Source of the DNA: JAAXHF01 sp963665955
GTDB taxonomy: Bacteria; Desulfobacterota; Binatia; Bin18
DNA: 64,000 bases
NCBI GenBank assembly: GCA_965231765.1
Contig: OZ246887.1
Coordinates: 5,394,001-5,458,000, forward strand
Reading direction: 5' to 3'
This document shows positions 25,508 through 34,257 of this stretch, piece after piece. Position 1 is the stretch's first letter. Each line of letters starts with the position of its first letter. The notes below the pieces were generated by a model, which did no database searches, was not told where the DNA came from, and saw only the letters and a program-made list of their open reading frames with translations. A program made the position numbers and the translations under genes.

Positions 25508-26797
25508 CTACTCTCCAAACGCCAAATCCCTCAGAAATAGCGAAATCTCAGGAAACGTAATCAGGATTACTGAAGCAAGCAAGAGGATTGCAATGAACGG
25601 CGGCGTGCCTCTGATTATCTCTAGATACGGCCGTCGAAAGACGGCAATCGCCGTAAAGATATCACACCCAAACGGCGGCGTGGCCGAGCCGATCGCGGCT
25701 TGCAAGGTTACGATCACGCCAACCAGAACTGGATCAATACCAGCCCCAATCGCAACCGGATGAAAAATTGGGGTCAAAATCAAAATCACCACAATCGGAT
25801 CAACAAACATACAGCCAACGAAGTAGGCGATAGCGATGGTGAACAGAATCGTAAAATGGCCTGAGTTGGCATCTAAGGCCAAGACGTCTTGAATGAGCAC
25901 ATTCGGCAGCTGGGCAAATGAGATGATCCAGGAAAATGCTGCCCCCGCCCCGACTAGGATGAACACCACGGCTGTGACAAGACCAGTTGACAGCGCAATG
26001 TCTGGAATATCGCTGATCGATAAATGCCGGAAGACAAGTACTTCAAGCAAAATTGCATACAGCACGGACATGGCCGCTGCTTCTGTAGGACTAAAGATGC
26101 CGGAATAAATCCCACCCAGAATAATTGCAGGAAAGCCGAGTGGCAGCAGGGCGTCTTTTAGGGCTTGGCCACGTTCGGCCCAGGATGCCTGGGGCAGCAT
26201 CGGGATCTGCATTTGAATTGAGGCAACATAACAGTACACGCAGAACATAATCAGAATGAGCAGTCCTGGCAGCACTCCAGCAATGAATAACTCGCCGATC
26301 GAAGTGCCAGAGACGACGCCGTATACAATCATGCCGATGCTTGGCGGGATGAGCAGCGCAATGTCACTAGCATTGATGATTAAGGCGGTGGCAAACGTAT
26401 CAGGGTAACCAGCAGCCAGCAGTCGGGGGCGGAGTGGACCGCCAATCGCAACCACCGTGGCTTGGGTCGAGCCTGAGACTGAGCCGAACAGCGTACAACT
26501 AACCGCGCTGGTAATTGGTAAACCGCCGCGCAAATGGCCGACAAAAGCCATGACTAAGTCCATGAGCCGATTCGCCGTCTGGCCCCTAGTCATGATATCA
26601 GCCGCAAAAATAAACATCGGGACGGCGATCAATGCTGCTGGACTGATGCCACCGATAATCTGCTGGATCATGATGGCTGGCGACATCGATGGATAATAGA
26701 AAACAAAGGCGGCTAGTGAAGCCACCAGGAGTGGCACCATCATCGGGAAGCCGAGGAGCAGGAAGGTAATCATGATACTGATAATCATTACGGCCAT
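25508..26797 (-). CDS. dctM: TRAP transporter large permease (DctM)
   Basis: A 429-residue protein with about twelve hydrophobic helices, starting MAVMIISIMITFLLLGFPMM. It has the DctM family features LFGSVSGSTQATVVAIG, LLIPPSIGMIVYGV and PIFHPVAIGAGIDP. It forms the Na+-driven channel of a tripartite periplasmic solute transporter with the DctQ gene upstream and the divergent DctP gene. AAGGAG precedes the ATG. A REP-like palindrome fills the gap to dctQ. Confidence 0.95.
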   Translation of the reverse strand: MAVMIISIMITFLLLGFPMMVPLLVASLAAFVFYYPSMSPAIMIQQIIGGISPAALIAVPMFIFAADIMTRGQTANRLMDLVMAFVGHLRGGLPITSAVSCTLFGSVSGSTQATVVAIGGPLRPRLLAAGYPDTFATALIINASDIALLIPPSIGMIVYGVVSGTSIGELFIAGVLPGLLILIMFCVYCYVASIQMQIPMLPQASWAERGQALKDALLPLGFPAIILGGIYSGIFSPTEAAAMSVLYAILLEVLVFRHLSISDIPDIALSTGLVTAVVFILVGAGAAFSWIISFAQLPNVLIQDVLALDANSGHFTILFTIAIAYFVGCMFVDPIVVILILTPIFHPVAIGAGIDPVLVGVIVTLQAAIGSATPPFGCDIFTAIAVFRRPYLEIIRGTPPFIAILLLASVILITFPEISLFLRDLAFGE

Positions 26798-26853
26798 AAG
26801 GAGAGACTCCTTGCAGAGGGGAGGGGGGATTGTCTATTGGGCTGCTGTCGCCG

Positions 26854-26890
26854 ACACCCTCACCCTAGCCCTCTCCCTCAGGGAGAGGGG
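26854..26890. repeat. REP-like palindrome between dctQ and dctM
   Basis: ACCCTCACCCTAGCCCTCTC followed by CCTCAGGGAGAGGGG forms a strong inverted repeat (CCCTCTCCCT/AGGGAGAGGG). It is the same family as at 9474, 33139 (opposite orientation) and 61333. It lies inside the TRAP permease operon. Confidence 0.75.
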
Positions 26891-26917
26891 ATCTGGGGGT
26901 TTGCAGATCTGAAGAAA

Positions 26918-27457
26918 TCATACAGGGTTGAGCGGTGTGTCTTCATATTCGTCTTTGTGGTCGTACGACAGGTACACCTCTTCTTCAGTGAGGTTACGAA
27001 CGACGGTGAGCGCATATTGAATTCCGGTTAATGCAAAACCGATTGGCGCAACGCAATACACCAGAGACAGTGGCACTTGCAGTGCTGCTGACACTGTCCC
27101 TAAAGCGTACACTGTTGCAATATAGCGCATGGAATAATACGCCATGAAAAACATCAGAAGTGACGTAAATCCGGCGATGAACACCATGAGGCTCTTACGC
27201 GCGGTAGGGCCGAGTTGATCGTAGATGGCCGACATGCGGATATGACGGCCTTGGCTCGCCGCATAGCTGATACCCATAAACGTGACCAAGATAATAAAGA
27301 ACTGGGCGAGTTCTTCGGCAAAGGTCAGGCTGGAATTGAGAACTGCTCGGCAGAAGACGTTGGCAATCGTGACTCCGGCAATGATGAGAATACCGTAGGC
27401 TAAGGTCCATTTTTCGATGGTTTGGATGATATCGAAGCAGTAGGCGAGTTTTGGCAT
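26918..27457 (-). CDS. dctQ: TRAP transporter small permease (DctQ)
   Basis: About 179 residues from ATG 27457 (MPKLAYCFDIIQTIEKWTLA), with AAGGAG upstream. Four hydrophobic helices and the family-typical EELAQFFIILVTFMGISYA are visible. It pairs with DctM to form the membrane part of the transporter. It is divergent from dctP with a gap of about 41 bases, so the two promoters overlap. Confidence 0.9.
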   Translation of the reverse strand: MPKLAYCFDIIQTIEKWTLAYGILIIAGVTIANVFCRAVLNSSLTFAEELAQFFIILVTFMGISYAASQGRHIRMSAIYDQLGPTARKSLMVFIAGFTSLLMFFMAYYSMRYIATVYALGTVSAALQVPLSLVYCVAPIGFALTGIQYALTVVRNLTEEEVYLSYDHKDEYEDTPLNPV

Positions 27458-27498
27458 GAACTCTACTCCTTGTGATTCGGAAGAAGACAACGTAAAAC

Positions 27499-28575
27499 AT
27501 GAAACGTGAAAAAATGGCTGGGTTGAAGAAGAGACGAGGATGCTCCCTTGTGTTCGTTGTGCTGCTTGTTGTTCTATCTGGCGCTGGATGCCAAGGGGAG
27601 AGGGGGGGGACTGCCGTCACCAATTGGAAGTTTGCCATTGAGGAAGTGCAAGGCAGTGTCCAAGATGCGTATGCCCAGAAGTTTAAAGAACTGATTGAAG
27701 AGAAAACAGACAACGCTATTTCTGTAACAGTCTATCCGTATGGGACGCTGGGGACATCCGATCATGTGACAGAGCTTATCCATATGGGCGCTATTCAGTT
27801 TGCAACAGCTTCGCCGGGGCATCTGGGCAAGATCATTCCTGAGCTGCAGTTGTTTTTGCTACATTTTATTTTCTCAGATGATAACGCGGTCAATAAAACT
27901 GTTCTTGGCGAGAGTCAGGTGCTGCGTGAGCATATTAATCAGCTGTATCAAAACAAAGGCTTGCAGTTTTTAGCCCTCTTTCCAGAAGGTTGGCAGGTGT
28001 GGACCACTAAAAAAGAGATTAGGCGCCCAGAGGATTTTGCCGGTCTCAAAATGCGGGTCATGACGTCGCCGATGCTGCTGCGTGCCTATGCTGCGTATGG
28101 GGCGAATCCAACTCCATTGCCATATGCTGAAGTCTACAGTGCACTCCAGCTCAAAATGATTGATGGTCAAGTCAATCCGGTTTTTGCCATTGAAGAGATG
28201 AGCTTTTTTGAAGTCACGGATTACATGATCTTCCCTCGCCACGCGCAATTTGTCACCAGCGTTGTCACCAACCCTGCCTTCTTTGATACACTCCCGGCCG
28301 ATACTCAACAGCTCGTCCGGGGGGTCGTAACTGAACTCAATACGTACATTTTTAATGTGCAGGAAAGCTTTAATTCAGAGCGGCTGAAAACGATTCGAGA
28401 CAAGAAACCAGAGATAGAACTGCTGTACCTCAGTGCGGAAGAACGGGAAGCGTTCCGAGAAGCGAGCCTCCCGGTACGACAGCGGTATATCGATATGGTC
28501 GGACCAACAGGAAAAGAGATTCTTGAGTTGTTATTGCAAGAGGTCAGAAAGGCTGAACGAGCGCGCCTCAAATAG
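27499..28575 (+). CDS. dctP: TRAP transporter substrate-binding lipoprotein (DctP)
   Basis: A 358-residue periplasmic solute-binding protein with a lipoprotein signal ending VLSGAGC. The mature part shows DctP features: GSVQDAYAQKFKELIEEKTD, LKMRVMTSPMLLRAYAAYGA with the carboxylate-binding arginine, and YSALQLKMIDGQVNPVFAIE. Being a lipoprotein it stays tethered to the membrane. It lies between dctQM and the ectoine genes, convergent with ectD, which raises ectoine or another compatible solute as a possible substrate; this is inference. Confidence 0.92.
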   Translation: MKREKMAGLKKRRGCSLVFVVLLVVLSGAGCQGERGGTAVTNWKFAIEEVQGSVQDAYAQKFKELIEEKTDNAISVTVYPYGTLGTSDHVTELIHMGAIQFATASPGHLGKIIPELQLFLLHFIFSDDNAVNKTVLGESQVLREHINQLYQNKGLQFLALFPEGWQVWTTKKEIRRPEDFAGLKMRVMTSPMLLRAYAAYGANPTPLPYAEVYSALQLKMIDGQVNPVFAIEEMSFFEVTDYMIFPRHAQFVTSVVTNPAFFDTLPADTQQLVRGVVTELNTYIFNVQESFNSERLKTIRDKKPEIELLYLSAEEREAFREASLPVRQRYIDMVGPTGKEILELLLQEVRKAERARLK

Positions 28576-28620
28576 AAAGAAACCTCTGGGCGGAACTGAG
28601 AGAAACTCAACCAGTCTGTA

Positions 28621-29523
28621 TTACAGCGGCTCGATCGGCGTAAAGTCCCGATGAGCAATAAACTCTGGGCGTGGCGGCAAGCCGCAGAATGGTTCTAGCA
28701 GCGTATTTTCGACGCTATTGTATACCATGAAAATATTATGCCTTGGCCAGGGGGTAATGTTGGAGTTCGAGCCATGCATCATATTGCATTCAAAAAAGGT
28801 GACTGATCCAGCCGGTCCTTTGGGGGCAGCCATCCCTCCGTCTTCCACGAGCCTTTGCAACATCTCCGGAGCGGGAACCCCGTACTCTTGTTTGCGCAGA
28901 GACTCCAAATAATGGTTCTCCGGCGTTCCGCCTGTGCATACGACATATTGCTTGTGCGAACCGGGAATCACGAGCAGCGGGCCGTTAAATTCATAGTTGT
29001 CTGACAAGGCAATCGAACAGCTAATCGCTCGCATACTGGGCATGCCGTCTTCTAAGTGCCAAGTCTCAAAATCAGAGTGCCAGTAGAACTGCTTGCCCTC
29101 AAAGCCGGGTTTGTAATTAATCCGGGACTGATGGATATAGACTTGGCTGCCCAGCAAGAACGACACAATGTTGACCAAGCGACGATCGCGCGACAGGCGA
29201 GCTACTAAAGCGTTACTTTTATGAATGGCAAAAATCGAGCGGATCGCATTTCCGTCCGGTTCAAGCACAACTTCAGGGGTTTTTTCCTTTTCTGCTGCCT
29301 GTCTCAGGTGCTCAAGCTCTGCTTGAAATTCCCCTAGTTCGTCTTTCGAAAATAGCTCTTCGAGGTGTAGGTAGCCGTTTTTTTCGTAGAAATTCGTCTG
29401 TTCGTTTGTGAGCGGAGCCTGTTCGGTGTTTTTGCATTGGCTATACACAACCGGGTCTACACGGTTGAGCAATCGTGGCGTATTATCGCTACGCGACAGG
29501 TAGGGGTCGAGTTTTGTTGGCAT
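28621..29523 (-). CDS. ectD: Ectoine 5-hydroxylase
   Basis: A 300-residue Fe(II)/2-oxoglutarate dioxygenase that converts ectoine to 5-hydroxyectoine. The EctD signature FYWHSDFETWHLEDGMPSMR is present with the iron ligands H and D of HSD; the distal histidine is in MMHGSNSN. GAAGGGC precedes the start. It follows ectC after an 88-base gap with a long inverted repeat, so hydroxyectoine synthesis may be set separately from ectoine. Confidence 0.95.
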   Translation of the reverse strand: MPTKLDPYLSRSDNTPRLLNRVDPVVYSQCKNTEQAPLTNEQTNFYEKNGYLHLEELFSKDELGEFQAELEHLRQAAEKEKTPEVVLEPDGNAIRSIFAIHKSNALVARLSRDRRLVNIVSFLLGSQVYIHQSRINYKPGFEGKQFYWHSDFETWHLEDGMPSMRAISCSIALSDNYEFNGPLLVIPGSHKQYVVCTGGTPENHYLESLRKQEYGVPAPEMLQRLVEDGGMAAPKGPAGSVTFFECNMMHGSNSNITPWPRHNIFMVYNSVENTLLEPFCGLPPRPEFIAHRDFTPIEPL

Positions 29524-29558
29524 GCCCTTCGCCTCAGATGGGATGCATGAAACGTATA

Positions 29559-29617
29559 GCGTGAAACGTCAAAGACGGAAAATAATCCCTGTCTTTAGCA
29601 CGTTTGACGTTTCACGC
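29559..29617. repeat. 15-bp inverted repeat between ectC and ectD
   Basis: GCGTGAAACGTCAAA (29559-29573) and TTTGACGTTTCACGC (29603-29617) are perfect inverted repeats, with an inner AAAGAC/GTCTTT able to pair too. The right arm covers the ectC stop codon. TGAAACGT also recurs at 29548-29555 and near the dctP start. It has no T-tract, so an mRNA-stability or mobile palindrome role is likelier than termination. Confidence 0.8.
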
Positions 29618-30010
29618 CTCTCCTTCGATCAACGGATACACACCCTCTTCATCGTGCACTTCTTGTCCGGTCAGCGGCGGATTAAAGACACAAATAGCCC
29701 GAAAGTCTTTGTCTGGAGCTACCCGTAGATAATGCTTCTCATGGCCATTCAACGCATACATGGTACCTGGGCTGATATGGTAGGTCGGGCCGTCTGGTTG
29801 GACTTCGATATCAGCCTCTCCTTCGATACAGTACACCGCTTCTAGGTGATGTTTATACCAAATGTAGGTGTTCGTGCCTGCAAACAAGGTGGTGTCATGC
29901 AGCGAAAAACCCATTTTGTCTTTGCGTAGGAGGAACCGCTTGGTGAAGAAAGTCGGTGCTTTCACATCTCCTTCGGTACCATCAATATCTTCCAGGCTGC
30001 GTACGATCAT
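29612..30010 (-). CDS. ectC: L-ectoine synthase
   Basis: A 132-residue cupin enzyme that cyclises N-gamma-acetyl-diaminobutyrate to ectoine. It starts MIVRSLEDIDGTEGDVKAPT, with YIWYKHHLEAVYCIEGEADI and the AISPG-like YHISPGTMYALNGHEKHYLR carrying cupin metal ligands. Length is normal. It lies 35 bases after ectB in the ectABC order. Confidence 0.96.
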   Translation of the reverse strand: MIVRSLEDIDGTEGDVKAPTFFTKRFLLRKDKMGFSLHDTTLFAGTNTYIWYKHHLEAVYCIEGEADIEVQPDGPTYHISPGTMYALNGHEKHYLRVAPDKDFRAICVFNPPLTGQEVHDEEGVYPLIEGEA

Positions 30011-30045
30011 GAACTGTCTACCCCTATCTCCTGAGAAGAAACGTC

Positions 30046-31353
30046 TTAGTCTTGGCTAGCGTAACCGCTGGATTGGTCTGCAACTGCTACAGAATACCGC
30101 TGCTGTTCTTTTGCTACTTCTTTAACCGCCTCTTCAATAATTTGTAAGCCAGCTTCTAACTCAGCCTCTTCAATAGTGAGTGGCGGTAACAGTTTGAAGA
30201 CGTGACCTTCTGGGCCTGAAGTTTCTGCGATCAGGCCGCGCTCAAATGCCGCAGCACTGAGTGTATCCGCTAAGCCTTCCTGACGACACTCTAATCCCTG
30301 GATCAGACCCCGTCCTCGGGCTTCCACAAACATGTTTGGATATTTTTCGGCCATATCTTTGAAGAACGCATGGGCTCTATGGCCTTTTCGCTCGACTTCT
30401 TTGCTGAGCGTGTCGTCTTCCCAATAGCTCAGGGCTTCAGTTGCAGTGACAAAAGCGAGATTGTGGCCCCGGAACGTGCCATTGTGCTCACCTGGTTGCC
30501 ACTGATCTAATTCGCGCCGAATCAGGGTGAAGGCGAGGGGGAGACCATACCCACTCAGCGATTTTGACAGACACACCATGTCAGGATAAATACCGGCTGG
30601 CTCAAAGCTGAAGAACGGTCCAGTCCGGCCACAGCCGACTTGGATATCGTCAAGAATCAGCAGCATGTCGTATTTACGACACAGGGTTTCCAAACGCTGT
30701 AGCCAGTCAAAACTGGCGACGTTGATACCACCTTCGGCTTGAATCGTCTCGACAATAGCAGCTGCTGGGGTATCGATTCCGCTGCCGTTGTCATTCAACA
30801 AGCGGTCCATGTATTCGATCGTGTCCACTTCATCGCCAAAATAGCCGTCAAAAGGCATGTTGACGGCGTGTGCGAGTGGCACTCCAGCGCCGTCGCGCTT
30901 AAAGGCATTACCAGAGATCGACAATGAACCCAGCGTCATACCATGGAAGGCATTGGTAAAAGACAAAATCGGCTGTCTGCCTTTGATCTTGCGGGCGAGT
31001 TTTAAAGCGCTCTCTACCGCATTGGTCCCAGTTGGGCCGGGAAATTGGACTTTGTAGTCAAGGCCACGCGGTTTCAAAATGACCGCCTCAAACCGCTCAA
31101 GCAGATCAATCTTGGCGGCTGTTGCCATATCAAGACTGTGCACAACGCCATCTTGTTGAATGTACTCGATCAATTTGGCTTTGAACTGAGGATTGTTGTG
31201 ACCGTAGTTCAGCGTGCCAGCTCCGCTAAAAAAATCGAGGTATTCGTTGCCCTTGTCATCATACTGATAACAACCCTTGGCTTTGGTGAACGTGGCCGGG
31301 AAAGCTCGGCAATAACTCCGGACTTCAGATTCCATCCGTTCGATGGTACTCAT
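30046..31353 (-). CDS. ectB: Diaminobutyrate-2-oxoglutarate transaminase
   Basis: A 435-residue PLP aminotransferase making L-2,4-diaminobutyrate from aspartate semialdehyde with glutamate. FPGPTGTNAVESALKLARK, LLILDDIQVGCGRTGPFF and SLSKSLSGYGLPLAF (the PLP lysine) are visible. The start codon shares one base with the ectA stop (TGATG) and has AAAGGAG within ectA, so the two are coupled. Confidence 0.96.
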   Translation of the reverse strand: MSTIERMESEVRSYCRAFPATFTKAKGCYQYDDKGNEYLDFFSGAGTLNYGHNNPQFKAKLIEYIQQDGVVHSLDMATAAKIDLLERFEAVILKPRGLDYKVQFPGPTGTNAVESALKLARKIKGRQPILSFTNAFHGMTLGSLSISGNAFKRDGAGVPLAHAVNMPFDGYFGDEVDTIEYMDRLLNDNGSGIDTPAAAIVETIQAEGGINVASFDWLQRLETLCRKYDMLLILDDIQVGCGRTGPFFSFEPAGIYPDMVCLSKSLSGYGLPLAFTLIRRELDQWQPGEHNGTFRGHNLAFVTATEALSYWEDDTLSKEVERKGHRAHAFFKDMAEKYPNMFVEARGRGLIQGLECRQEGLADTLSAAAFERGLIAETSGPEGHVFKLLPPLTIEEAELEAGLQIIEEAVKEVAKEQQRYSVAVADQSSGYASQD

Positions 31354-31904
31354 CAGGCGCTCCTTTCCAGCTGTTGGGGGACGTTAAAGGGGCCGATGTG
31401 AAAGAGGTGCTCGGCCTCATGGCCTGCCGTTGGAAAGAGATGTTCGGGAAAACACAGCTCTTCCACGCACTGTGTTCCCATATTCCGGGCAAAGGCGCGG
31501 AACATCGATTGTGAGGCGCGGTTAGAAGGGGTGACGGTTGCGTCTAAATGGGTGACATCTTGACAGGCTTGTTGGTGGACTAAAGCGTCCAGGATCGCAA
31601 CGCCGAGACCTCTGCCCCGCATAGACTCGGCCACTCCGATTTGCCAGACAAAAACAACATCTGGCGAAATGGGTGGGCGATAGGCAGTGACGAAGCCGAC
31701 TATTTTTTTATCGTATTCCGCGACAATGCAGGTGTCTGCAAAGTGCGTACACAGGATCAGGTAGCTGTAGGGGGAGTTGTGGTCGAGAACGCCAGAGTCA
31801 ACAACCAGTTGCCATATCGCTGCGGCGTCATCAGGAGTCGGGCTGCGCAATATTGGAGGAGTCTCTCCTTGTGTGATCTTTCCATTTCTGTCTGTGATAG
31901 ACAT
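31353..31904 (-). CDS. ectA: Diaminobutyrate acetyltransferase
   Basis: A 183-residue GNAT acetyltransferase that acetylates diaminobutyrate at the gamma-amino group, the second step of ectoine synthesis. It has the acetyl-CoA loop MRGRGLGVAILDALVHQ and LDATVTPSNRASQSMFRAF. It is first in the ectABC-D cluster, about 80 bases downstream of a well-formed promoter. No aspartokinase gene (ask_ect) is attached. Confidence 0.95.
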   Translation of the reverse strand: MSITDRNGKITQGETPPILRSPTPDDAAAIWQLVVDSGVLDHNSPYSYLILCTHFADTCIVAEYDKKIVGFVTAYRPPISPDVVFVWQIGVAESMRGRGLGVAILDALVHQQACQDVTHLDATVTPSNRASQSMFRAFARNMGTQCVEELCFPEHLFPTAGHEAEHLFHIGPFNVPQQLERSA

Positions 31905-31990
31905 ACCGCAATGAAAAAAGGGCCAGCCTCCGTTCCAGCCTCACTAGATGTTTGGGGGAATTCAGGGGATTGTCTTCCTGTAGAGACCGC

Positions 31991-32019
31991 AGGATAGCCC
32001 AGAATACTAAGGTTGTCAA
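31991..32019 (-). promoter_or_regulatory. Sigma-70-type promoter of the ect operon
   Basis: On the minus strand a perfect -35 TTGACA (32014-32019), a 17-base spacer and TATCCT (31991-31996) precede ectA. The predicted start near 31984 gives an 80-base leader. An optimal -35 and spacing with an imperfect -10 would suit a promoter raised by osmotic stress, though no operator is seen. Confidence 0.75.
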
Positions 32020-32045
32020 GGCAATGAGAGGATGTGCGGTAACAA

Positions 32046-33089
32046 TCAGTTATTTTTTAAAGCTGGTATAATTTCTTTCGCAAAAATACGAACAGCGTCT
32101 CTATCATACAGTCCCGGCCGGCGCAGATTGACAATAAAATGGGTCACGCCAACATTGATATAGGTTTGTATTTGCTGTCGAATTTCCGCTGGCGTCCCAG
32201 CTAATATCATCTTTCGGGCTTCTTCGATTGGCATGCCTCTCAGTCCAGCAATACGTTCTAACAGTGTTTTGACTTCAGCTGGATCGGTCTGAATATAGAC
32301 TGGGGTGAGGATTGATCGTTCTATTGCGTCACAATCCCGTTTTATTTCTTGGCAGAGACGCTCTAAGACCTGACTTTTGGCCCGAATTTTCTCTGGGGTG
32401 AGCATCGGAATGTTCCACATGCTGGCATATTTGGCTACCAGCGGGAGGGTGCGTTTTTCGCCAATTCCGCCAATTAAAATTGGTGGGTGTGGTTGCTGAA
32501 TAGGCTTGGGCTCGAACGGCGCCTCAACCAGATTATAGTATTTGCCGCTGAAAGAAGCGGTGGGATTGGCGCTCCACAGGGCCGTGATGAGTTCAAGGGC
32601 TTCCGCTAGTCGTTCACTGCGCTCTCGCATTTTTGGGAAAGATACGCCAAAAGCCTCGTGTTCCCGTTCAAACCAGCCAAAGCCAATGCCGAGGATCAGT
32701 CGTCCGTTGCTCAGATGATCGACTGTCGTCGCCATTTTGGCCAGTACGGACGGATGCCGGAAGGTATTGCTAGAGACCATGGTTCCAATTTGGATCTTGG
32801 AGGTCTGCGTTGCCATCGCGGCAAGCAAGGTCCAGGCTTCGAGGTTGATCTTGTCCGATGGACCAACACTCGGCAGCAAGTGGTCGTTCGTCCACAGCGT
32901 ATCAAAGCCCAGGGCTTCGGCTTCTTGCCAGACTTCTTTGAGTTCTTCGACTGTGGTCTGTTGCTGGGCAACTTGCAGGCCAAATTTAATCGGTTTTTTT
33001 GTATCTTGTGTGTTTTGGGCGGATAGAGGGAGGGGGAAGGACAGGAGGAAGATAAGGAAAGCTACGGGATAACTGCTCATACGTTCCAT
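32046..33089 (-). CDS. LLM-class flavin/F420-dependent oxidoreductase with signal peptide
   Basis: A 347-residue luciferase-like TIM barrel: IKFGLQVAQQQTTVEELKEV at the mature start, LGIGFGWFEREHEAFGVSFP, PPILIGGIGEKRTLPLVAKY. Unusually it begins with an apparent signal peptide (AFLIFLLSFPLPLSA, cleaved before QNTQ), suggesting export. The start is supported by AGGAGG. It follows the ectoine promoter region in the opposite sense of any partner and has no cofactor gene beside it. Confidence 0.83.
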   Translation of the reverse strand: MERMSSYPVAFLIFLLSFPLPLSAQNTQDTKKPIKFGLQVAQQQTTVEELKEVWQEAEALGFDTLWTNDHLLPSVGPSDKINLEAWTLLAAMATQTSKIQIGTMVSSNTFRHPSVLAKMATTVDHLSNGRLILGIGFGWFEREHEAFGVSFPKMRERSERLAEALELITALWSANPTASFSGKYYNLVEAPFEPKPIQQPHPPILIGGIGEKRTLPLVAKYASMWNIPMLTPEKIRAKSQVLERLCQEIKRDCDAIERSILTPVYIQTDPAEVKTLLERIAGLRGMPIEEARKMILAGTPAEIRQQIQTYINVGVTHFIVNLRRPGLYDRDAVRIFAKEIIPALKNN

Positions 33090-33115
33090 ACTGTTTCCTC
33101 CTGCCGCTATTTTTG

Positions 33116-33137
33116 AGCCCTTGGAAAGGGCTTTTTT
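33116..33137 (+). terminator. Plus-strand hairpin with T-tract
   Basis: AGCCCTT (33116-33122) and AAGGGCT (33126-33132) form a short stem followed by TTTTTT. It would stop plus-strand transcription, yet both flanking genes are on the minus strand, so it may guard against antisense reading or be part of the adjacent REP-like unit. Confidence 0.45.
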
Positions 33138-33138
33138 C

Positions 33139-33175
33139 TCCCTCTCCCTCCAGGGAGAGGGCTGGGGTGAGGGTG
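33139..33175. repeat. REP-like palindrome downstream of bioB
   Basis: CTCCCTCTCCCTCCAGGGAG continuing AGGGCTGGGGTGAGGGTG is the reverse-orientation copy of the element at 26854-26890. It sits between the end of the biotin operon and the LLM gene. Confidence 0.75.
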
Positions 33176-33197
33176 TTTTTTGACCTAGCTGTGATGT

Positions 33198-34214
33198 TTA
33201 CGCACTAGGTGCTGCCTGGTGCTCTTGCGGAGCCGGGTCCAACGCTTCGACCTCAAAACCTGCCTCTTCAATGAGTGTATGGGCAGCATTCGCCTGTTGG
33301 CCAGGTGTTGTCAAATAACCCTCAACAAAAATGGAATTGGCAGGATAGAAAGCGAGCCCGGACCAATTACCAAGATACAGCTCACGACCGGCTGCCATCC
33401 GAATTTCACTGCGTGGATTCAGAAAGCGCATCAAACACAGCGCTTTCAGTCCTTTGATCGGATCGACGTTACGCCGTTGGTCGAGTGGTGTACCTGCAAT
33501 CGGATACAAGAAATTGACAGGAATCGAATCAATTTGCAGCTCACGGGTAGCATACGCCAGTTCGATAATATCCTCGTCGGTTTCGCCCATGCCGATGATG
33601 CCGCCAGAGCAGCTGGACAATCCGGCTCGCTTGACATTCTGGACGGTCTCGACCCGATCGTCGTAGGTATGCGTCGTGCAAATTTCCGGATAAAAGCGCC
33701 GACTGGTATTCAGATTATGATTCACCCAGCCGACCCCTGACTCTTTCAGTTCAGTGGCTTGGGTTTCGTTCATCAACCCTAGCGAAACGCAGATCTCGAG
33801 GGTCGGAAACTCGGCCTTAATCGTCCGGACGGCGTCAGTCATATGCGCAATCTCACGCGCCTGTGGGCCACGCCCACTGGTGACCATGCAATAGCGACGC
33901 GCACCGGCAGCAACCGCTTTTTGCGCACCAGCCAGCAGCTGGTCTTTGGGCAGCAGACGGTATTTATCAATCGATGCGGTAGAAATTTTTGACTGCGAAC
34001 AGTAATGGCAATCTTCCGGACACAGGCCGCTTTGGGCATTTTGTAAGACACACACTTTGACCTTCCGGCCAAACGCACGCTCGCGGACAGTGAAGGCTGC
34101 ACTGAGTAGGTCTCGCAGAGTGTTGTCATCTGTCTGGATCACACTAAAAGCTTCGTCTCGGGACAGGGCTTCAGCGGCAAGCGATTTATGGGCGAAAGTG
34201 GAGAAATCGGTCAT
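33198..34214 (-). CDS. bioB: Biotin synthase
   Basis: About 338 residues from ATG 34214, supported by GAGGAG. A radical-SAM enzyme that inserts sulfur into dethiobiotin. The cluster motif CPEDCHYC (CxxxCxxC) near residue 60 and later SCSGGIIGMGETDEDIIELA and FLNPRSEIRMAAGRE are present. It is the last gene of the biotin operon. Confidence 0.97.
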   Translation of the reverse strand: MTDFSTFAHKSLAAEALSRDEAFSVIQTDDNTLRDLLSAAFTVRERAFGRKVKVCVLQNAQSGLCPEDCHYCSQSKISTASIDKYRLLPKDQLLAGAQKAVAAGARRYCMVTSGRGPQAREIAHMTDAVRTIKAEFPTLEICVSLGLMNETQATELKESGVGWVNHNLNTSRRFYPEICTTHTYDDRVETVQNVKRAGLSSCSGGIIGMGETDEDIIELAYATRELQIDSIPVNFLYPIAGTPLDQRRNVDPIKGLKALCLMRFLNPRSEIRMAAGRELYLGNWSGLAFYPANSIFVEGYLTTPGQQANAAHTLIEEAGFEVEALDPAPQEHQAAPSA

Positions 34215-34257
34215 CTCTATACTCCTCATTTGTTATGCGCTGTGCGCAAGCATTGCT

